64,000 bases of DNA from Paenibacillus ferrarius (lineage in GTDB: Bacteria; Bacillota; Bacilli; Paenibacillales; NBRC-103111), in the NCBI RefSeq assembly GCF_002027705.1, contig NZ_MBTG01000010.1, forward strand, positions 80,758 through 144,757, given 5' to 3'. The notes beneath the pieces are model-generated. The model had not been told where the DNA came from. It searched no databases and saw only the letters and a program-made list of their open reading frames with translations. The translations under genes were made by a program, and so were the position numbers. This document shows positions 24,366-33,165 of the stretch, piece after piece (within the stretch, counting starts at the first letter, position 1; every line of letters starts with the position of its first letter).

Positions 24366-26108
24366 ATGAGAAAACAATTGGCAGTACTGATGGGTGCAGC
24401 GTTATTAGTCGCAGGAGCAAGCGGGACGGCATTTCCTGTAAAGTCGGCGTATGCGGCGGAAATTGGAACGACAACGACGTCCGTTGAGGGATCGGCAGGG
24501 ACAACCGCAGATACACAATCTGGCGCATCGACGGCAGGAGCAGCTGTAAGCTACAATACATTGCTGCTGAACAATTGGCTTGGCAAGTTGGATATCCACA
24601 CGCAGGCGGCAGCGGGCACGAATTCCGAAGATTTCCAAAATGCTCTCGCATCGGGAGCGACTTTGACGACAGCCTCGAAGCTCAACCCATCGGATTTAAT
24701 CGATAAATTGAAGACGATGTTCGCAGAAGATATGGCTGGCGAGGTGCAGTCAGGCAATTTGTCGGCACCAGAGGCTGCGGCGTTGGAAGAAACGGCTTAC
24801 CCGCGTATCGCCGACCTCGTTAGCAGCGGATGGTCTACGGACAGCCAAACAGCGGTTATTCAAACGAACGGAGCAGCCATTATACATAGCCACTTAAGTA
24901 CAATAGCCGATGATGCTTCGCTGCCTTCAGGAATTGGCACTATTGAACTGCGCAAAGCGCTGCGCAGCGGCAAAAGTTTGGTAGATGCTTCAGGCATGGA
25001 TGCTTCCGCCTTGAGCGATGCGCTTACAGCTCTACTCAATCAGGATTTGGAAGCCGCTGTGAAGAATGGCACCCTTCCTTCAGACCAGTTGGAGAAAGCG
25101 GAGAAGGACGGAGCCTCAGCCTTATGGGACGCGGCGAACACCCCAGGCTACGATTCCGCAACGACACCATGGATGGAACAATATGGACAGCGATTGCTGG
25201 CGGATGTACTCGATCCTAGTTCCATTGTCCAGAAGGCAGCCACTATCGCGGGCAAAGATATAGATGATGTTCATTCCGCACTCTTAGCAGGTCAAAGTCT
25301 AAGCACAATAGCAGGAATGTCCGAAGCTGATCTGACTTCGCAATTGACAGCTGATGTTAACGATGCGTTGGAGCACGAATGGGAAGCTGGCAACTTGTCT
25401 GTTCAATTGCTCACCAAGTTAGAACAAAATTCGGCGGATGCCCTTCAAAAAGCAGTTGACCAGAACGGGTTAGGAACGCAAACAGCAGCCGGAACAAGCA
25501 ACCCGGCGCTTGCAGCCGAAAGCATTCGTTCCGTAGTTGAGAACATTGCAGACTATGCAGGCGTGGCCGTTTCGGATCTGCGTGGTAAGCTGGCTGACGG
25601 TCAGCCTTTAGTCAATGCGACGTCAGTGGATCCCGCGGAATTGACCAGTATGCTTCAATCACGGGTTGACACATTCCTGGACACTGCTGTTCAGAACGGC
25701 TGGCTCACACAAGAAGATGAACAGCCGACGAAAACAGAAGCATACGGGCTGCTCAATGCCGCCATCACGAACAGCAATTACAAAGCCACTATGGATACCA
25801 AGCAGTACCTGACCGACCGACTGAATCGAATCGTCGACGATGCCGCTGATGTCATGGAGACGAAAAGCGCCGATTCCGCTGATGCAACACAGACCAAAAG
25901 TGACGATCTTCTGAAAATCATGGCGAGCGGCAAAAGCTTGCAGCAAGCCGTAGGCATTGACGCCGATTCGCTTCTCATTAAGCTGTTGCGGCATACCAAT
26001 GAGGAGATCAATGGCTTCGTGGCCGACGGTAGTCTGTCCGAACAAGATGCTGCTAAGCTCAAACAAGATTATGCCTCAGCAGTGACCAAACTGCTTTCCA
26101 ATAACTAA
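24366..26108 (+). CDS. Secreted protein with five helical repeats
   Basis: This 580-residue protein starts at the ATG (MRKQLAVLMG) after AAGGATGGAG; a longer frame from 24333 lacks a ribosome site. The signal peptide ends at SAYA-AE near residue 30, followed by a Thr/Ser/Ala-rich linker. Five repeats of about 60 residues begin near residues 89, 195, 303, 405 and 514, spaced ~105 apart. Each follows the pattern LRKALRSGKSLVDASGMDAS, then L..L....V..G.LS, a motif found in secreted Bacillota proteins with 'GKSL..A.GVD...L' helical units. There are no catalytic residues or sorting signal. A cell-surface binding or structural role is possible; I do not know a function. A terminator follows. Confidence 0.78.
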   Translation: MRKQLAVLMGAALLVAGASGTAFPVKSAYAAEIGTTTTSVEGSAGTTADTQSGASTAGAAVSYNTLLLNNWLGKLDIHTQAAAGTNSEDFQNALASGATLTTASKLNPSDLIDKLKTMFAEDMAGEVQSGNLSAPEAAALEETAYPRIADLVSSGWSTDSQTAVIQTNGAAIIHSHLSTIADDASLPSGIGTIELRKALRSGKSLVDASGMDASALSDALTALLNQDLEAAVKNGTLPSDQLEKAEKDGASALWDAANTPGYDSATTPWMEQYGQRLLADVLDPSSIVQKAATIAGKDIDDVHSALLAGQSLSTIAGMSEADLTSQLTADVNDALEHEWEAGNLSVQLLTKLEQNSADALQKAVDQNGLGTQTAAGTSNPALAAESIRSVVENIADYAGVAVSDLRGKLADGQPLVNATSVDPAELTSMLQSRVDTFLDTAVQNGWLTQEDEQPTKTEAYGLLNAAITNSNYKATMDTKQYLTDRLNRIVDDAADVMETKSADSADATQTKSDDLLKIMASGKSLQQAVGIDADSLLIKLLRHTNEEINGFVADGSLSEQDAAKLKQDYASAVTKLLSNN

Positions 26109-26115
26109 CAATCGC

Positions 26116-26166
26116 TAAAAAGACTGTGTCGGTCGGCATCATTAGCCGATGCACAGTCTTTTTTTT
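26116..26166 (+). terminator. Intrinsic terminator
   Basis: AAAAAGACTGTG and CACAGTCTTTTTTTT form the outer stem, with an inner GGTCGGC/GCCGAT part. The T run is eight bases long. It ends the secreted-repeat protein gene. Confidence 0.88.
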
Positions 26167-26210
26167 AAGGTTATATTCATCATTATTTTGAAATTGGATG
26201 TGAAGTTGAA

Positions 26211-27689
26211 ATGACCATTCGTCTAAGATTAACCTTACTTTACTCAGGCATCTTAGGATTTGTCTTACTAATTTTTGGTTTATGCTTATATTTTTTCTTG
26301 CAGTTTTATATGTTTAACGATTTTAAAAAAACACTTAGAAATCAAACAACCCAGATACAGCGTAATGTTGCTTATCAATTGGAGCTTTCTCCCAAAGGGT
26401 GGAATTTGCTTATTCAGCTTGATGATTTTGATACCGTCAGCTCGGGCATGTATATGCAAATTACTAACTTTACCAGTGGATATAAGACCAAATCATCAAA
26501 TTTACGGAAGGTAGACCTTCCGTTTTCAACAGAGTTATTACAAAATAACAGAGTGGGTTATTACTCCATTGAAAGTATTCATAATACGCCTTTTTTGATT
26601 TATAATGATCCATTACTATTAAATGGGAAATTAGTTGGCGTTTTGCAAGCTGCCTATAACGTTGGTGTTATTGAGAGCTTCCTTACGAATTTGCGATGGA
26701 TACTTTGTATCTTGTCCCTATTTGTCGTAGCTCTTGCGACGTATTTAGGATGGCTTTTCTCGCGAAAAGCGCTAAAACCAATCTATACCTTAATCCATGC
26801 AACGAAGAATATTAAAAACAGTGAAGATTTCGGAATCAGGATAAATTATAAAGGGCCATTAGATGAAATTGGCCTTCTAAGCGACACGATGGATAAAATG
26901 CTAGAACGCATCCAAACCATCTACATTGAGTTAGATAAATCCTCGGAGACACAGAGGAGATTCGTAGCAGATGCCTCACATGAACTGAGAACTCCGCTTA
27001 CAACCATTCATGGAAACGCTGAGCTGCTTTATAAAATGTGGCAATCTTTACGACTGAAACTTGCTCATCAAGCCGAAAGAGAGGAAGTTGAACTTTCTAT
27101 TGAAGCGCTGCAGGATATCACGGATGAATCTAGGAGAATGGGAAGACTTGTGAACGATCTTCTGTCACTGGCTAGAGTGGATGCTGGTCTTCAAATTAAT
27201 AAAGAAATACTTGAATTAAAGCCTATCATCGAGAAAGTAGTAAGAAAGGCTGAATTCATCCCAAAATCTGTGTCTGTGAAGTGGTCAGCAGAAAATATAG
27301 AGCTTTTGCGAAATCTGTATATTTCGGGTGATGCAGATTATTTGCAGCAGTTATTATTTATATTTATTGATAACGCTTTTAAGTTCACTCTTGAAGGATC
27401 TGTGAAGATGGATGTTGAAAGGTCAGGTAATAAAATCGGCCTATTCATCCAAGATACCGGCATTGGCATGGATGACGACGAGTTAGTCCACATCTTTGAA
27501 CGGTTTTATCGAGCCGACACTTCAAGAGGGAAAACCCCTGGTACGGGGTTAGGGCTGTCCATTGCAAAGTGGATTTTGGACATGCATGAAGGAGCAGTTG
27601 AGGTTACTAGTTGTAAAGGGAGAGGATCTGTCTTCACAATTTGGCTGCCTCTGTATGTCGTATATAACGACCATCTGATTAATGATTAA
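26211..27689 (+). CDS. Orphan membrane sensor histidine kinase
   Basis: This 492-residue kinase has membrane helices at about residues 8-30 and 163-185, an outer sensor region of ~130 residues between them, and a HAMP domain near 190-240. The phospho-His box is RRFVADASHELRTPLTTIHG, the N box DNAFKFTLEG, the G1 box DTGIGMDDDE, the F box FERFYRADTSRGKTPGTGLGLSIAKW, all intact. The lineage resembles ArlS/BaeS-type (OmpR-paired) kinases, which normally sit beside a response regulator. Neither flank holds one: the secreted-repeat protein with a terminator is upstream and repeats follow. Its partner must be encoded elsewhere. Base composition is more AT-rich than the preceding gene. Confidence 0.92.
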   Translation: MTIRLRLTLLYSGILGFVLLIFGLCLYFFLQFYMFNDFKKTLRNQTTQIQRNVAYQLELSPKGWNLLIQLDDFDTVSSGMYMQITNFTSGYKTKSSNLRKVDLPFSTELLQNNRVGYYSIESIHNTPFLIYNDPLLLNGKLVGVLQAAYNVGVIESFLTNLRWILCILSLFVVALATYLGWLFSRKALKPIYTLIHATKNIKNSEDFGIRINYKGPLDEIGLLSDTMDKMLERIQTIYIELDKSSETQRRFVADASHELRTPLTTIHGNAELLYKMWQSLRLKLAHQAEREEVELSIEALQDITDESRRMGRLVNDLLSLARVDAGLQINKEILELKPIIEKVVRKAEFIPKSVSVKWSAENIELLRNLYISGDADYLQQLLFIFIDNAFKFTLEGSVKMDVERSGNKIGLFIQDTGIGMDDDELVHIFERFYRADTSRGKTPGTGLGLSIAKWILDMHEGAVEVTSCKGRGSVFTIWLPLYVVYNDHLIND

Positions 27690-28028
27690 GCATGCTGGCT
27701 AGCACCGTCGTAGACTTCTGTACATTGCTCGTTGGGATCCTGCATGTGGCCTGATGGTGGGTGGCATGGATTTTCTTGTCTCCCGAGAGCTGTGATGTAT
27801 TCTGCGCTGCACTGCCGGACTGGGCTCGAATGTCGCGGCAGGTGCTGTCCTTCGGATTTATCGCCTATGCCTACTAATTGGATATGCATCCCGTACTCGC
27901 TGCAATTTCCAAACACACCAAACACACCAAACACACCAAACACACCAAACACACAATGGCTGAAGTCCTTGTTGAACAGGCAGATGGTGCCGTGGATAGT
28001 AGAATTTATGAGTAGGTGAGTTAGACTT
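27690..28028. other. Gene-poor stretch before the 112-bp array
   Basis: Nothing here is convincing as a gene. Open frames exist on both strands, but they have no ribosome site, and their composition (rich in Cys, Trp, His) is unlike the neighbouring proteins. The stretch contains the 9-bp microsatellite at 27909-27953. Confidence 0.4.
27909..27953. repeat. 9-bp microsatellite, five copies
   Basis: CCAAACACA is repeated five times without change. Nine bases keep the frame, so open frames on either strand read as repeated Asn-Thr-Pro or Val-Phe-Gly triplets; these are not taken as genes. Confidence 0.9.
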
Positions 28029-28900
28029 GCGAAAGTAAGCTGAGCCTGCCAAAAAGGCAGACTCAGCAGGAAAACAGCACCGCATCTGCTCCGAGCCAGT
28101 CAAAAAAGCAGTCTCACCAAGCGAATATGGTATTTTCGCTGCGAAAGTAAGCTGAGCCTGCCGAAAAGGCAGTCTCAGCAGGAAAACAGCACAGCATCTG
28201 CTCCGAGCCAGTCAAAAAAGCAGTCTCACCAGGCAAATATGGCAATTTCCCCGCGAAAGTAAGCTGAGCCTGCCAAAAAGGCAGACTCAGCAGGAAAACA
28301 GCACCCCATCTGCTCCGAGCCAGCCAAAAAAGCAGTCTCACCAAGCGAATATGGTATTCTCGCCGCGAAAGTAAGCTGAGCCTGCCGAAAAGGCAGCCTC
28401 AGCAAGAATACAGCACCCCATCTGCTCCGAGCCAGTCAAAAAAGCAGTCTCACCAAGCAAATACGGTATTTTCCCTGCGGAAGTAAGCTGAGCCTGCCCA
28501 AAGGGCAGACTCAGCAGGAAAATAGCACCGCATCCGCGCTGAGCCAGCGAAAAAAGCAGTCTCACCAGCCGGATATGGTATTTTCGCCGCGAAAGTAAGC
28601 TGAGCCTGCCAAAAAGGCAGCCTCAGCAGGGAAACAGCAGCGCATCTGCTCCGAGCCAGCGAAAAAAGCAGTCTCACCAAGCGAATATGGTATTTTTGCC
28701 GCGAAAGTAAGCTGAGCCAGCCAAAAAGGCAGACTCAGCAGGAAAACAGCAGCGCATCAGCGCTGAGCCAGCCAAAAAAGCAGTCTCACCAAGCGAATAC
28801 GGTATTTTCCCTGCGAAAGTAAGCTGAGCCAGCCAAAAAGGCATCCTCAGCAGGAAAACAGCAGCGCATCTGCTCCGAGCCAGCGAAAAAAGCAGTCTCG
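28029..28900. repeat. 112-bp tandem array, eight units
   Basis: Units start GCGAAAGTAAGCTGAG (or GCGGAAG) at 28029, 28141, 28253, 28365, 28477, 28589, 28701 and 28813: an exact 112-bp period with no indels; the eighth is partial. Each unit carries a strong hairpin, GCTGAGnCTGCC and GGCAGnCTCAGC around a short A-rich loop, and a second CCGAGCCAG..AAAAAAGCAGTCTC element. Unit-to-unit differences are point changes. Minus-strand frames of about 75 codons run through the array but have no ribosome sites. It is not a CRISPR array, since no unique spacers are present. Confidence 0.93.
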
Positions 28901-28944
28901 TTGTTTGTTGTCATGATTGTGATGACATCAACGACTCTTTTTTT
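28898..28944 (+). terminator. Probable terminator after the array
   Basis: GTTG-TTGTCAT and ATGACA-TCAAC pair around GATTGTG and are followed by CGACTC and eight T residues. It closes the 112-bp array. Confidence 0.6.
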
Positions 28945-29020
28945 TGAGCAGGGTAGGGTACTAGGCAAAGTTAGTACTTAATAGGAGCTAAGTTTGGCGA
29001 TAAGATGGCTATAGAGGACG

Positions 29021-29701
29021 ATGAAGCTACAATGTCCTAGACTATTCTTTAGGTGGTTGAACATGACTCTATTTGCATTTCTGATTGCGCCAACAATTTT
29101 CATTTATTTAGGTTTGTATACGTTTCAAAACGTACCTGTTACTTTCGCCTTGTTTTATGGGTGGCTTTTGCTCATTCCCATCCTCAACAACCCAAAAGGC
29201 TTGAAAAAACTAATGGACAAGGGCTCGCTTTTAAATATTGTTGCAGGGGTGGGCACCGGTGTTGGGAGTATTGTCCTTATTATGACTGGAGGAGCTTTGC
29301 TGCAGCATGAACTGTTTGACTCCTCACAGCTTGAACTCCTACTAAAGGATTGGAAGTTTTCAGGAGAATACACGGGACTTCTTGTATGTGTACTAATCTT
29401 CGTTAATCCTTTTTTGGAGGAGCTGTACTGGCGAGGGTTCATCCTTCTAAAGCTTGATCAAGTAAAGCATAAAGTCATGATCTCTTCTTTATTTTATAGC
29501 TTGTACCACTTTCTTGTATTACTGCCGATGTTCAAAGCGTCTTACGCTGCAATCTTTTTCTGCGCAGTCTTCCTTGCTGGAATCATTTGGGGGCGAATGG
29601 CTGCGCACTTCCGTACATTATGGGGGTCTATTCTTAGTCATTCTTTGGCTGACATAGGAATTATGATGATTTATTATTGCTATATTAGCTCAAAAATGTA
29701 A
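29021..29701 (+). CDS. CPBP family intramembrane metalloprotease
   Basis: This 226-residue membrane protein has about seven hydrophobic segments and the three CPBP (Abi/CAAX prenyl protease-like) motifs in order: EELYWRGF near residue 136 (Glu-Glu-x-x-x-Arg), SLYHFLV near 160, and HSLADIGIM near 208. These residues bind metal and cut within the membrane in the family. Roles in the family include bacteriocin self-immunity and peptide processing, but neither can be assigned here. It follows a terminator and precedes an APH-fold kinase gene by 78 bp. The start ATG has a modest ribosome site (AGAGGA). Confidence 0.88.
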   Translation: MKLQCPRLFFRWLNMTLFAFLIAPTIFIYLGLYTFQNVPVTFALFYGWLLLIPILNNPKGLKKLMDKGSLLNIVAGVGTGVGSIVLIMTGGALLQHELFDSSQLELLLKDWKFSGEYTGLLVCVLIFVNPFLEELYWRGFILLKLDQVKHKVMISSLFYSLYHFLVLLPMFKASYAAIFFCAVFLAGIIWGRMAAHFRTLWGSILSHSLADIGIMMIYYCYISSKM

Positions 29702-29779
29702 AAACATAGAGGAGTTTGGCCTTTGAAAGTCGAAAATTTAACTAAACGCGCAGGAAGCCTAAACAAGAAAGGGGAGGCA

Positions 29780-30781
29780 ATGAGAATGGATCTTCTTTTA
29801 GCAGAGAAACGGGTAGTGGAGTGGGCGACAGCGTGTTCAGATGAGCTCGGATTTCGTCATTCGAACATAGAAGCAGCCTATATTTGGAATCCGGGAGGAT
29901 TTGTTAACCAGTCCTATCGAATAACGGATAGCGAAACGGTTCGGCATGTCAAATTTGCACAAGCAGCAAAAGCACCATTTTTGAAGCAATGGGCTGCGAT
30001 TAGTGAATACCTTAGCCAACATTATCAGGCTCCTAATCTTGTTCAAGAAGTGAACGAGGAAATATTGCCGGGTTATCCTTATGGTTTGGTGTTCGAGTTT
30101 ATTGAGGGGAAACCATTAAGCCTTGCTGCCAATCCTCAGTCCGTGATTCAGAACGTGTTAGTAAAACTAAATCAATTGCATACGGATAAAGAGATTCCAA
30201 AGCTTATCGCCACTGAACAAGCTCGTTCGTATTCAGATGCCTTTACGGAGGAGTATATTACTCGGTTCGAAGAAGATTTGGACATAATTAACGCGGAAAA
30301 ACATCAGCTGCATTTTGTGACAGATAAGTCGTTAGCTTGGTTTAGCACAGAGGTGGATGCCTTAAGAGAAACGGTGAATCAGATGCCCTCTTTTCAAAAG
30401 CAGGCAACGGATATCGTACATAATGACATCAACTGGCAGAATATCTTAGTCAATGATCGTGATGATTTTTGGCTGATTGATTGGGATGATTTAACCGTAA
30501 ATGGGGATGCTGCGATGGATTATTCCGTCTTCTTGTGGCCGTTATATCAGACGAAAGATTGGACATATTGGAAAGATTACATCACCCAATTAGCCGGGCA
30601 GGAAGTTGTTGAAAGGATGGAATTCTACTTTAGGGCAAAGCTGCTGGATGATGTCATTGATGTACTCGCTGACTATATTGAGGCGGAGAATGTACCAGAA
30701 GTAAAAGAAAAGACGCAAAAGCGAGCCATGGAAATACATTTGCATGCGTATGCTGAGTATATGAAGCGTTACGTCGAATAA
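29780..30781 (+). CDS. Aminoglycoside phosphotransferase-fold kinase
   Basis: This 333-residue protein begins at the ATG at 29780 (MRMDLLLAEKRVVEW) after GGGGAGG; a longer frame from 29723 lacks a ribosome site. The fold is that of APH/choline-kinase-like enzymes: nucleotide-site WNPGGFVNQSYRI, then HVKFAQAAKAPF with the Lys, the catalytic loop HNDINWQNILV near residue 229 and the metal-binding IDWDDL near 245. The family phosphorylates hydroxyls on small molecules such as antibiotics, choline or sugars; substrate and resistance role are not shown. The protein is soluble, without a signal peptide. It is probably co-expressed with the CPBP gene upstream. Confidence 0.88.
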   Translation: MRMDLLLAEKRVVEWATACSDELGFRHSNIEAAYIWNPGGFVNQSYRITDSETVRHVKFAQAAKAPFLKQWAAISEYLSQHYQAPNLVQEVNEEILPGYPYGLVFEFIEGKPLSLAANPQSVIQNVLVKLNQLHTDKEIPKLIATEQARSYSDAFTEEYITRFEEDLDIINAEKHQLHFVTDKSLAWFSTEVDALRETVNQMPSFQKQATDIVHNDINWQNILVNDRDDFWLIDWDDLTVNGDAAMDYSVFLWPLYQTKDWTYWKDYITQLAGQEVVERMEFYFRAKLLDDVIDVLADYIEAENVPEVKEKTQKRAMEIHLHAYAEYMKRYVE

Positions 30782-30815
30782 AAAGGATCGTTGTGAGCAA
30801 GGAGGCGGTGATTGG

Positions 30816-31006
30816 TTGAAGCTTCAAATTAAAATATTGCTTTCGTTTCTCGTCTCGGCAATAAGTGCTGTAAGTGGAGGGCTTCTTGTCTTTAATGGTT
30901 TCGAGCTTTTACCTATAGCCCTGTCATTTTCGGCAGTACATTGCTTTTGTTAGCTGCCATTATTTTTTCGATTGGATGGTATTTCTGGATGAAGGAATCC
31001 TCCTAA
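30816..31006 (+). pseudogene. Frameshifted small membrane protein
   Basis: A TTG start at 30816 follows AAGGAGG. The first frame reads KLQIKILLSFLVSAISAVSG and GGLLVFNGFELLPIA and then stops after 45 codons. A second frame takes up immediately with GSTLLLLAAIIFSIGWYFWM-KESS and ends at 31006. One extra C in the run GCCCTG near 30920 would join the two into a 63-residue, two-helix membrane protein. This is either a real frameshift or a sequencing error. The product would be a small integral membrane protein of unknown role, and a terminator follows. Confidence 0.6.
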
Positions 31007-31021
31007 GCATGAGTTTCACCT

Positions 31022-31060
31022 GAAGCGAGTCCCTGCTATTTAATGGGGGCTCGCTTTTTT
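31022..31060 (+). terminator. Intrinsic terminator
   Basis: AAGCGAGTCCC and GGGGGCTCGCTT pair around TGCTATTTAAT and are followed by a T run. It separates the APH-fold/small membrane genes from the pectin locus. Confidence 0.85.
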
Positions 31061-31221
31061 ACGCGTTTCAACAGTTTTAACAACTTTGCATTATCTTGAA
31101 AAGGGTTAAACAGGACAAATGGAAGGGTTTTCAAAAATGTCTAATTGGCGGAAAACGCCGGCAAATGCATAATAAGGCTACACCGCTTACGAGGCGAACA
31201 AGGAATGAGGAGGTGAAGGGG

Positions 31222-32196
31222 ATGAAACAGGCGGTTGCCCCCAACAATAAGCGCGCGGCATCAACGACCGATGATATCCAAGGGCTGCGCCGAGCTAGAG
31301 TGCTAGGGCGATTACGGAAGGATAAATGGATGTATGTGCTGTTGACCCCAGGTTTGTTATATTTCATTATTTTTAAATATGTGCCGATGTGGGGCGTTCT
31401 GCTCGCTTTCAAAAACTACCAGCCCTTTTTGGGATTCTGGAAAAGCGATTGGGTTGGCTTGGAGCATTTCCGTATTTTCTTCGAAAATCCTGAGTTTTTT
31501 ATGCTCTTGCGCAATACGCTTTTGCTGTCGTTTTATAATCTGGTCTTCTTTTTCCCTGCCCCGATCATTCTGGCATTACTGTTGAATGAAATTAGGATAA
31601 ATGTATATAAGCGAACAATTCAAACGCTCATCTATGTGCCGCACTTTATTTCATTAGTGATTGTCGCCAGTTTGACCTACGTCTTTCTAACGACAGAGGG
31701 CGGGCTTGTGAATGAAATTATTCAGCAATATACAGGTGCCAAAATCAATTTCTTGGCGAGTCCCGATTGGTTTCGTCCAATGATCATTATTCAAACGATG
31801 TGGAAGGAATGCGGATTCGGAACGATCATTTTTTTAGCTGCGTTGGCTGGGGTAGATGTTGAACAATATGAAGCTTCAATTATGGATGGAGCCAATCGCT
31901 TGAGGCAAATGTGGCATATTACGCTGCCTTCTATCCGAAGTACCATCATTATTCTGCTTATCCTGCGAATGGGGGATATCCTGGACAACGGATTCGAACA
32001 GATTTTCCTTATGCGCAATCCGCTGAACCGGGAGGTGGCCGAAGTGTTCGATACGTATGTTTATTTGATGGGGATTACACAAGGCGCGTTCAGTTACAGT
32101 ACGGCAGTTGGTTTGTTCAAATCAATCGTAGGCGTCATCCTTGTTCTGGGAGCGAACTGGACAGCGAAGAGATTCGGGCAATCCGGCATTTACTAA
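31222..32196 (+). CDS. Carbohydrate ABC transporter permease, LplB/YteP type
   Basis: This 324-residue protein is one of two permeases of a CUT1-type sugar importer. It has six hydrophobic segments and the EAA loop YEASIMDGANRLRQMWHITLP near residue 225, which docks to the ATPase. I chose the ATG at 31222 (MKQAVAPNNK) after GAGGAGGTG; the frame extends up to 31096. The N-terminal basic region before the first helix (KDKWMYVLLTPGLLYFII) is typical of LplB/YteP. Its partner permease (32232) and solute-binding protein (33166) follow in order. No MsmX-type ATPase lies in the locus; in Bacillus the shared MsmX serves such importers, and the same is likely here. The substrate is probably a rhamnogalacturonan-derived oligosaccharide. 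Confidence 0.92.
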   Translation: MKQAVAPNNKRAASTTDDIQGLRRARVLGRLRKDKWMYVLLTPGLLYFIIFKYVPMWGVLLAFKNYQPFLGFWKSDWVGLEHFRIFFENPEFFMLLRNTLLLSFYNLVFFFPAPIILALLLNEIRINVYKRTIQTLIYVPHFISLVIVASLTYVFLTTEGGLVNEIIQQYTGAKINFLASPDWFRPMIIIQTMWKECGFGTIIFLAALAGVDVEQYEASIMDGANRLRQMWHITLPSIRSTIIILLILRMGDILDNGFEQIFLMRNPLNREVAEVFDTYVYLMGITQGAFSYSTAVGLFKSIVGVILVLGANWTAKRFGQSGIY

Positions 32197-32231
32197 CGTT
32201 CGGACATCTTACCTAAAGGAGGAGAACGGAT

Positions 32232-33116
32232 TTGTCCAAGAAGTACAGAAGCACTTCAGGCACCATCTTTGATGTAGGCAACTATCTTGTTCTCGGGTTG
32301 ATCGGCTTGACCGCCATTCTCCCTTTCATTTATGTCATTGCGGGCTCCTTCGCCTCGGATGCAGAATTGACGAAAAGAACGGTTTTCCTCGTTCCAGAAA
32401 CTTTTAGTTTATCGGCGTACAAATTTATTTTCTCAACGGACACGATTATGAAGAGCATCTGGGTCTCTCTCTATATCATGGTGGTCGGGACAGCAGTGAA
32501 TCTATTTTTTACTGTTACAATGGCCTATGCGTTGTCCAAACGAGGATTAATGGGGCGAAACGCTGTCTTAAATATGGTCGTCTTCTCGATGCTGTTCGGG
32601 GGCGGACTCATTCCCATGTACTTAGTCGTTCGTGAGCTTCATTTGCTAGACAGTTACTGGGCATTGATGATCCCGGGAGCCATCAGTGCTTTTAACTTAA
32701 TTATTGTGAAAAATTTTTTCCAGGAGCTTCCCCCCGAGCTGGAAGAAGCGGCCAAAATCGACGGCTGTACGGAATTAGGGTTGCTTTGGAGAATCGTCCT
32801 GCCTTTATCGATGCCGGTACTTGCTACTTTCACGTTGTTTTACGCGGTTGGTCATTGGAACAACTTTTTTTCTGCCCTGCTTTACATCAATGATCCTGCG
32901 AAGTGGCCGCTGCAGGTCATGCTCAGACAGATCGTGCTGTTGTCGCAGATGGCTGCCGGAGATGCGAGTACCGTAGATCCACAATTCGTCAAAGACCAGG
33001 AGCAGTCGATTAAGATGGCTGTTATCGTGGTAGGAACCATCCCCATACTGCTTGTCTATCCGTTCTTGCAAAAGCATTTTGCCAAGGGGGTCTTGATCGG
33101 ATCGGTCAAGGGGTAA
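32232..33116 (+). CDS. ytcP: Carbohydrate ABC transporter permease, YtcP type
   Basis: This 294-residue membrane protein is the second permease of the importer, with six hydrophobic segments. The EAA loop is EEAAKIDGCTELGLLWRIVLP near residue 173. A TTG start at 32232 follows AAAGGAGGAG, 35 bp after the first permease. The sequence from residue 20 (VLGLIGLTAILPFIYVIAG) and ending LQKHFAKGVLIGSVKG matches YtcP, the partner of YteP in Bacillus subtilis. The gene symbol is by similarity of pattern, not by a search. It is followed by the lipoprotein gene in the same operon. Confidence 0.92.
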   Translation: MSKKYRSTSGTIFDVGNYLVLGLIGLTAILPFIYVIAGSFASDAELTKRTVFLVPETFSLSAYKFIFSTDTIMKSIWVSLYIMVVGTAVNLFFTVTMAYALSKRGLMGRNAVLNMVVFSMLFGGGLIPMYLVVRELHLLDSYWALMIPGAISAFNLIIVKNFFQELPPELEEAAKIDGCTELGLLWRIVLPLSMPVLATFTLFYAVGHWNNFFSALLYINDPAKWPLQVMLRQIVLLSQMAAGDASTVDPQFVKDQEQSIKMAVIVVGTIPILLVYPFLQKHFAKGVLIGSVKG

Positions 33117-33165
33117 CACGGATTACGATATAAGCAAGCCATTATTTTAGAGGAGGCACGAGAAC

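Noticed and set aside
27732..28019. 95-codon frame with repeated Asn-Thr-Pro
   Set aside because: No ribosome site, atypical Cys/Trp-rich composition, and the repeat part is a 9-bp microsatellite read on both strands.
28029..28900. CRISPR array
   Set aside because: Units are contiguous near-identical 112-bp copies with no unique spacers, and no cas genes are in the window.
28114..28968. Several ~75-codon minus-strand frames in the 112-bp array
   Set aside because: Each is the same repeat read again; no starts with ribosome sites and no protein-like pattern apart from the repeat.
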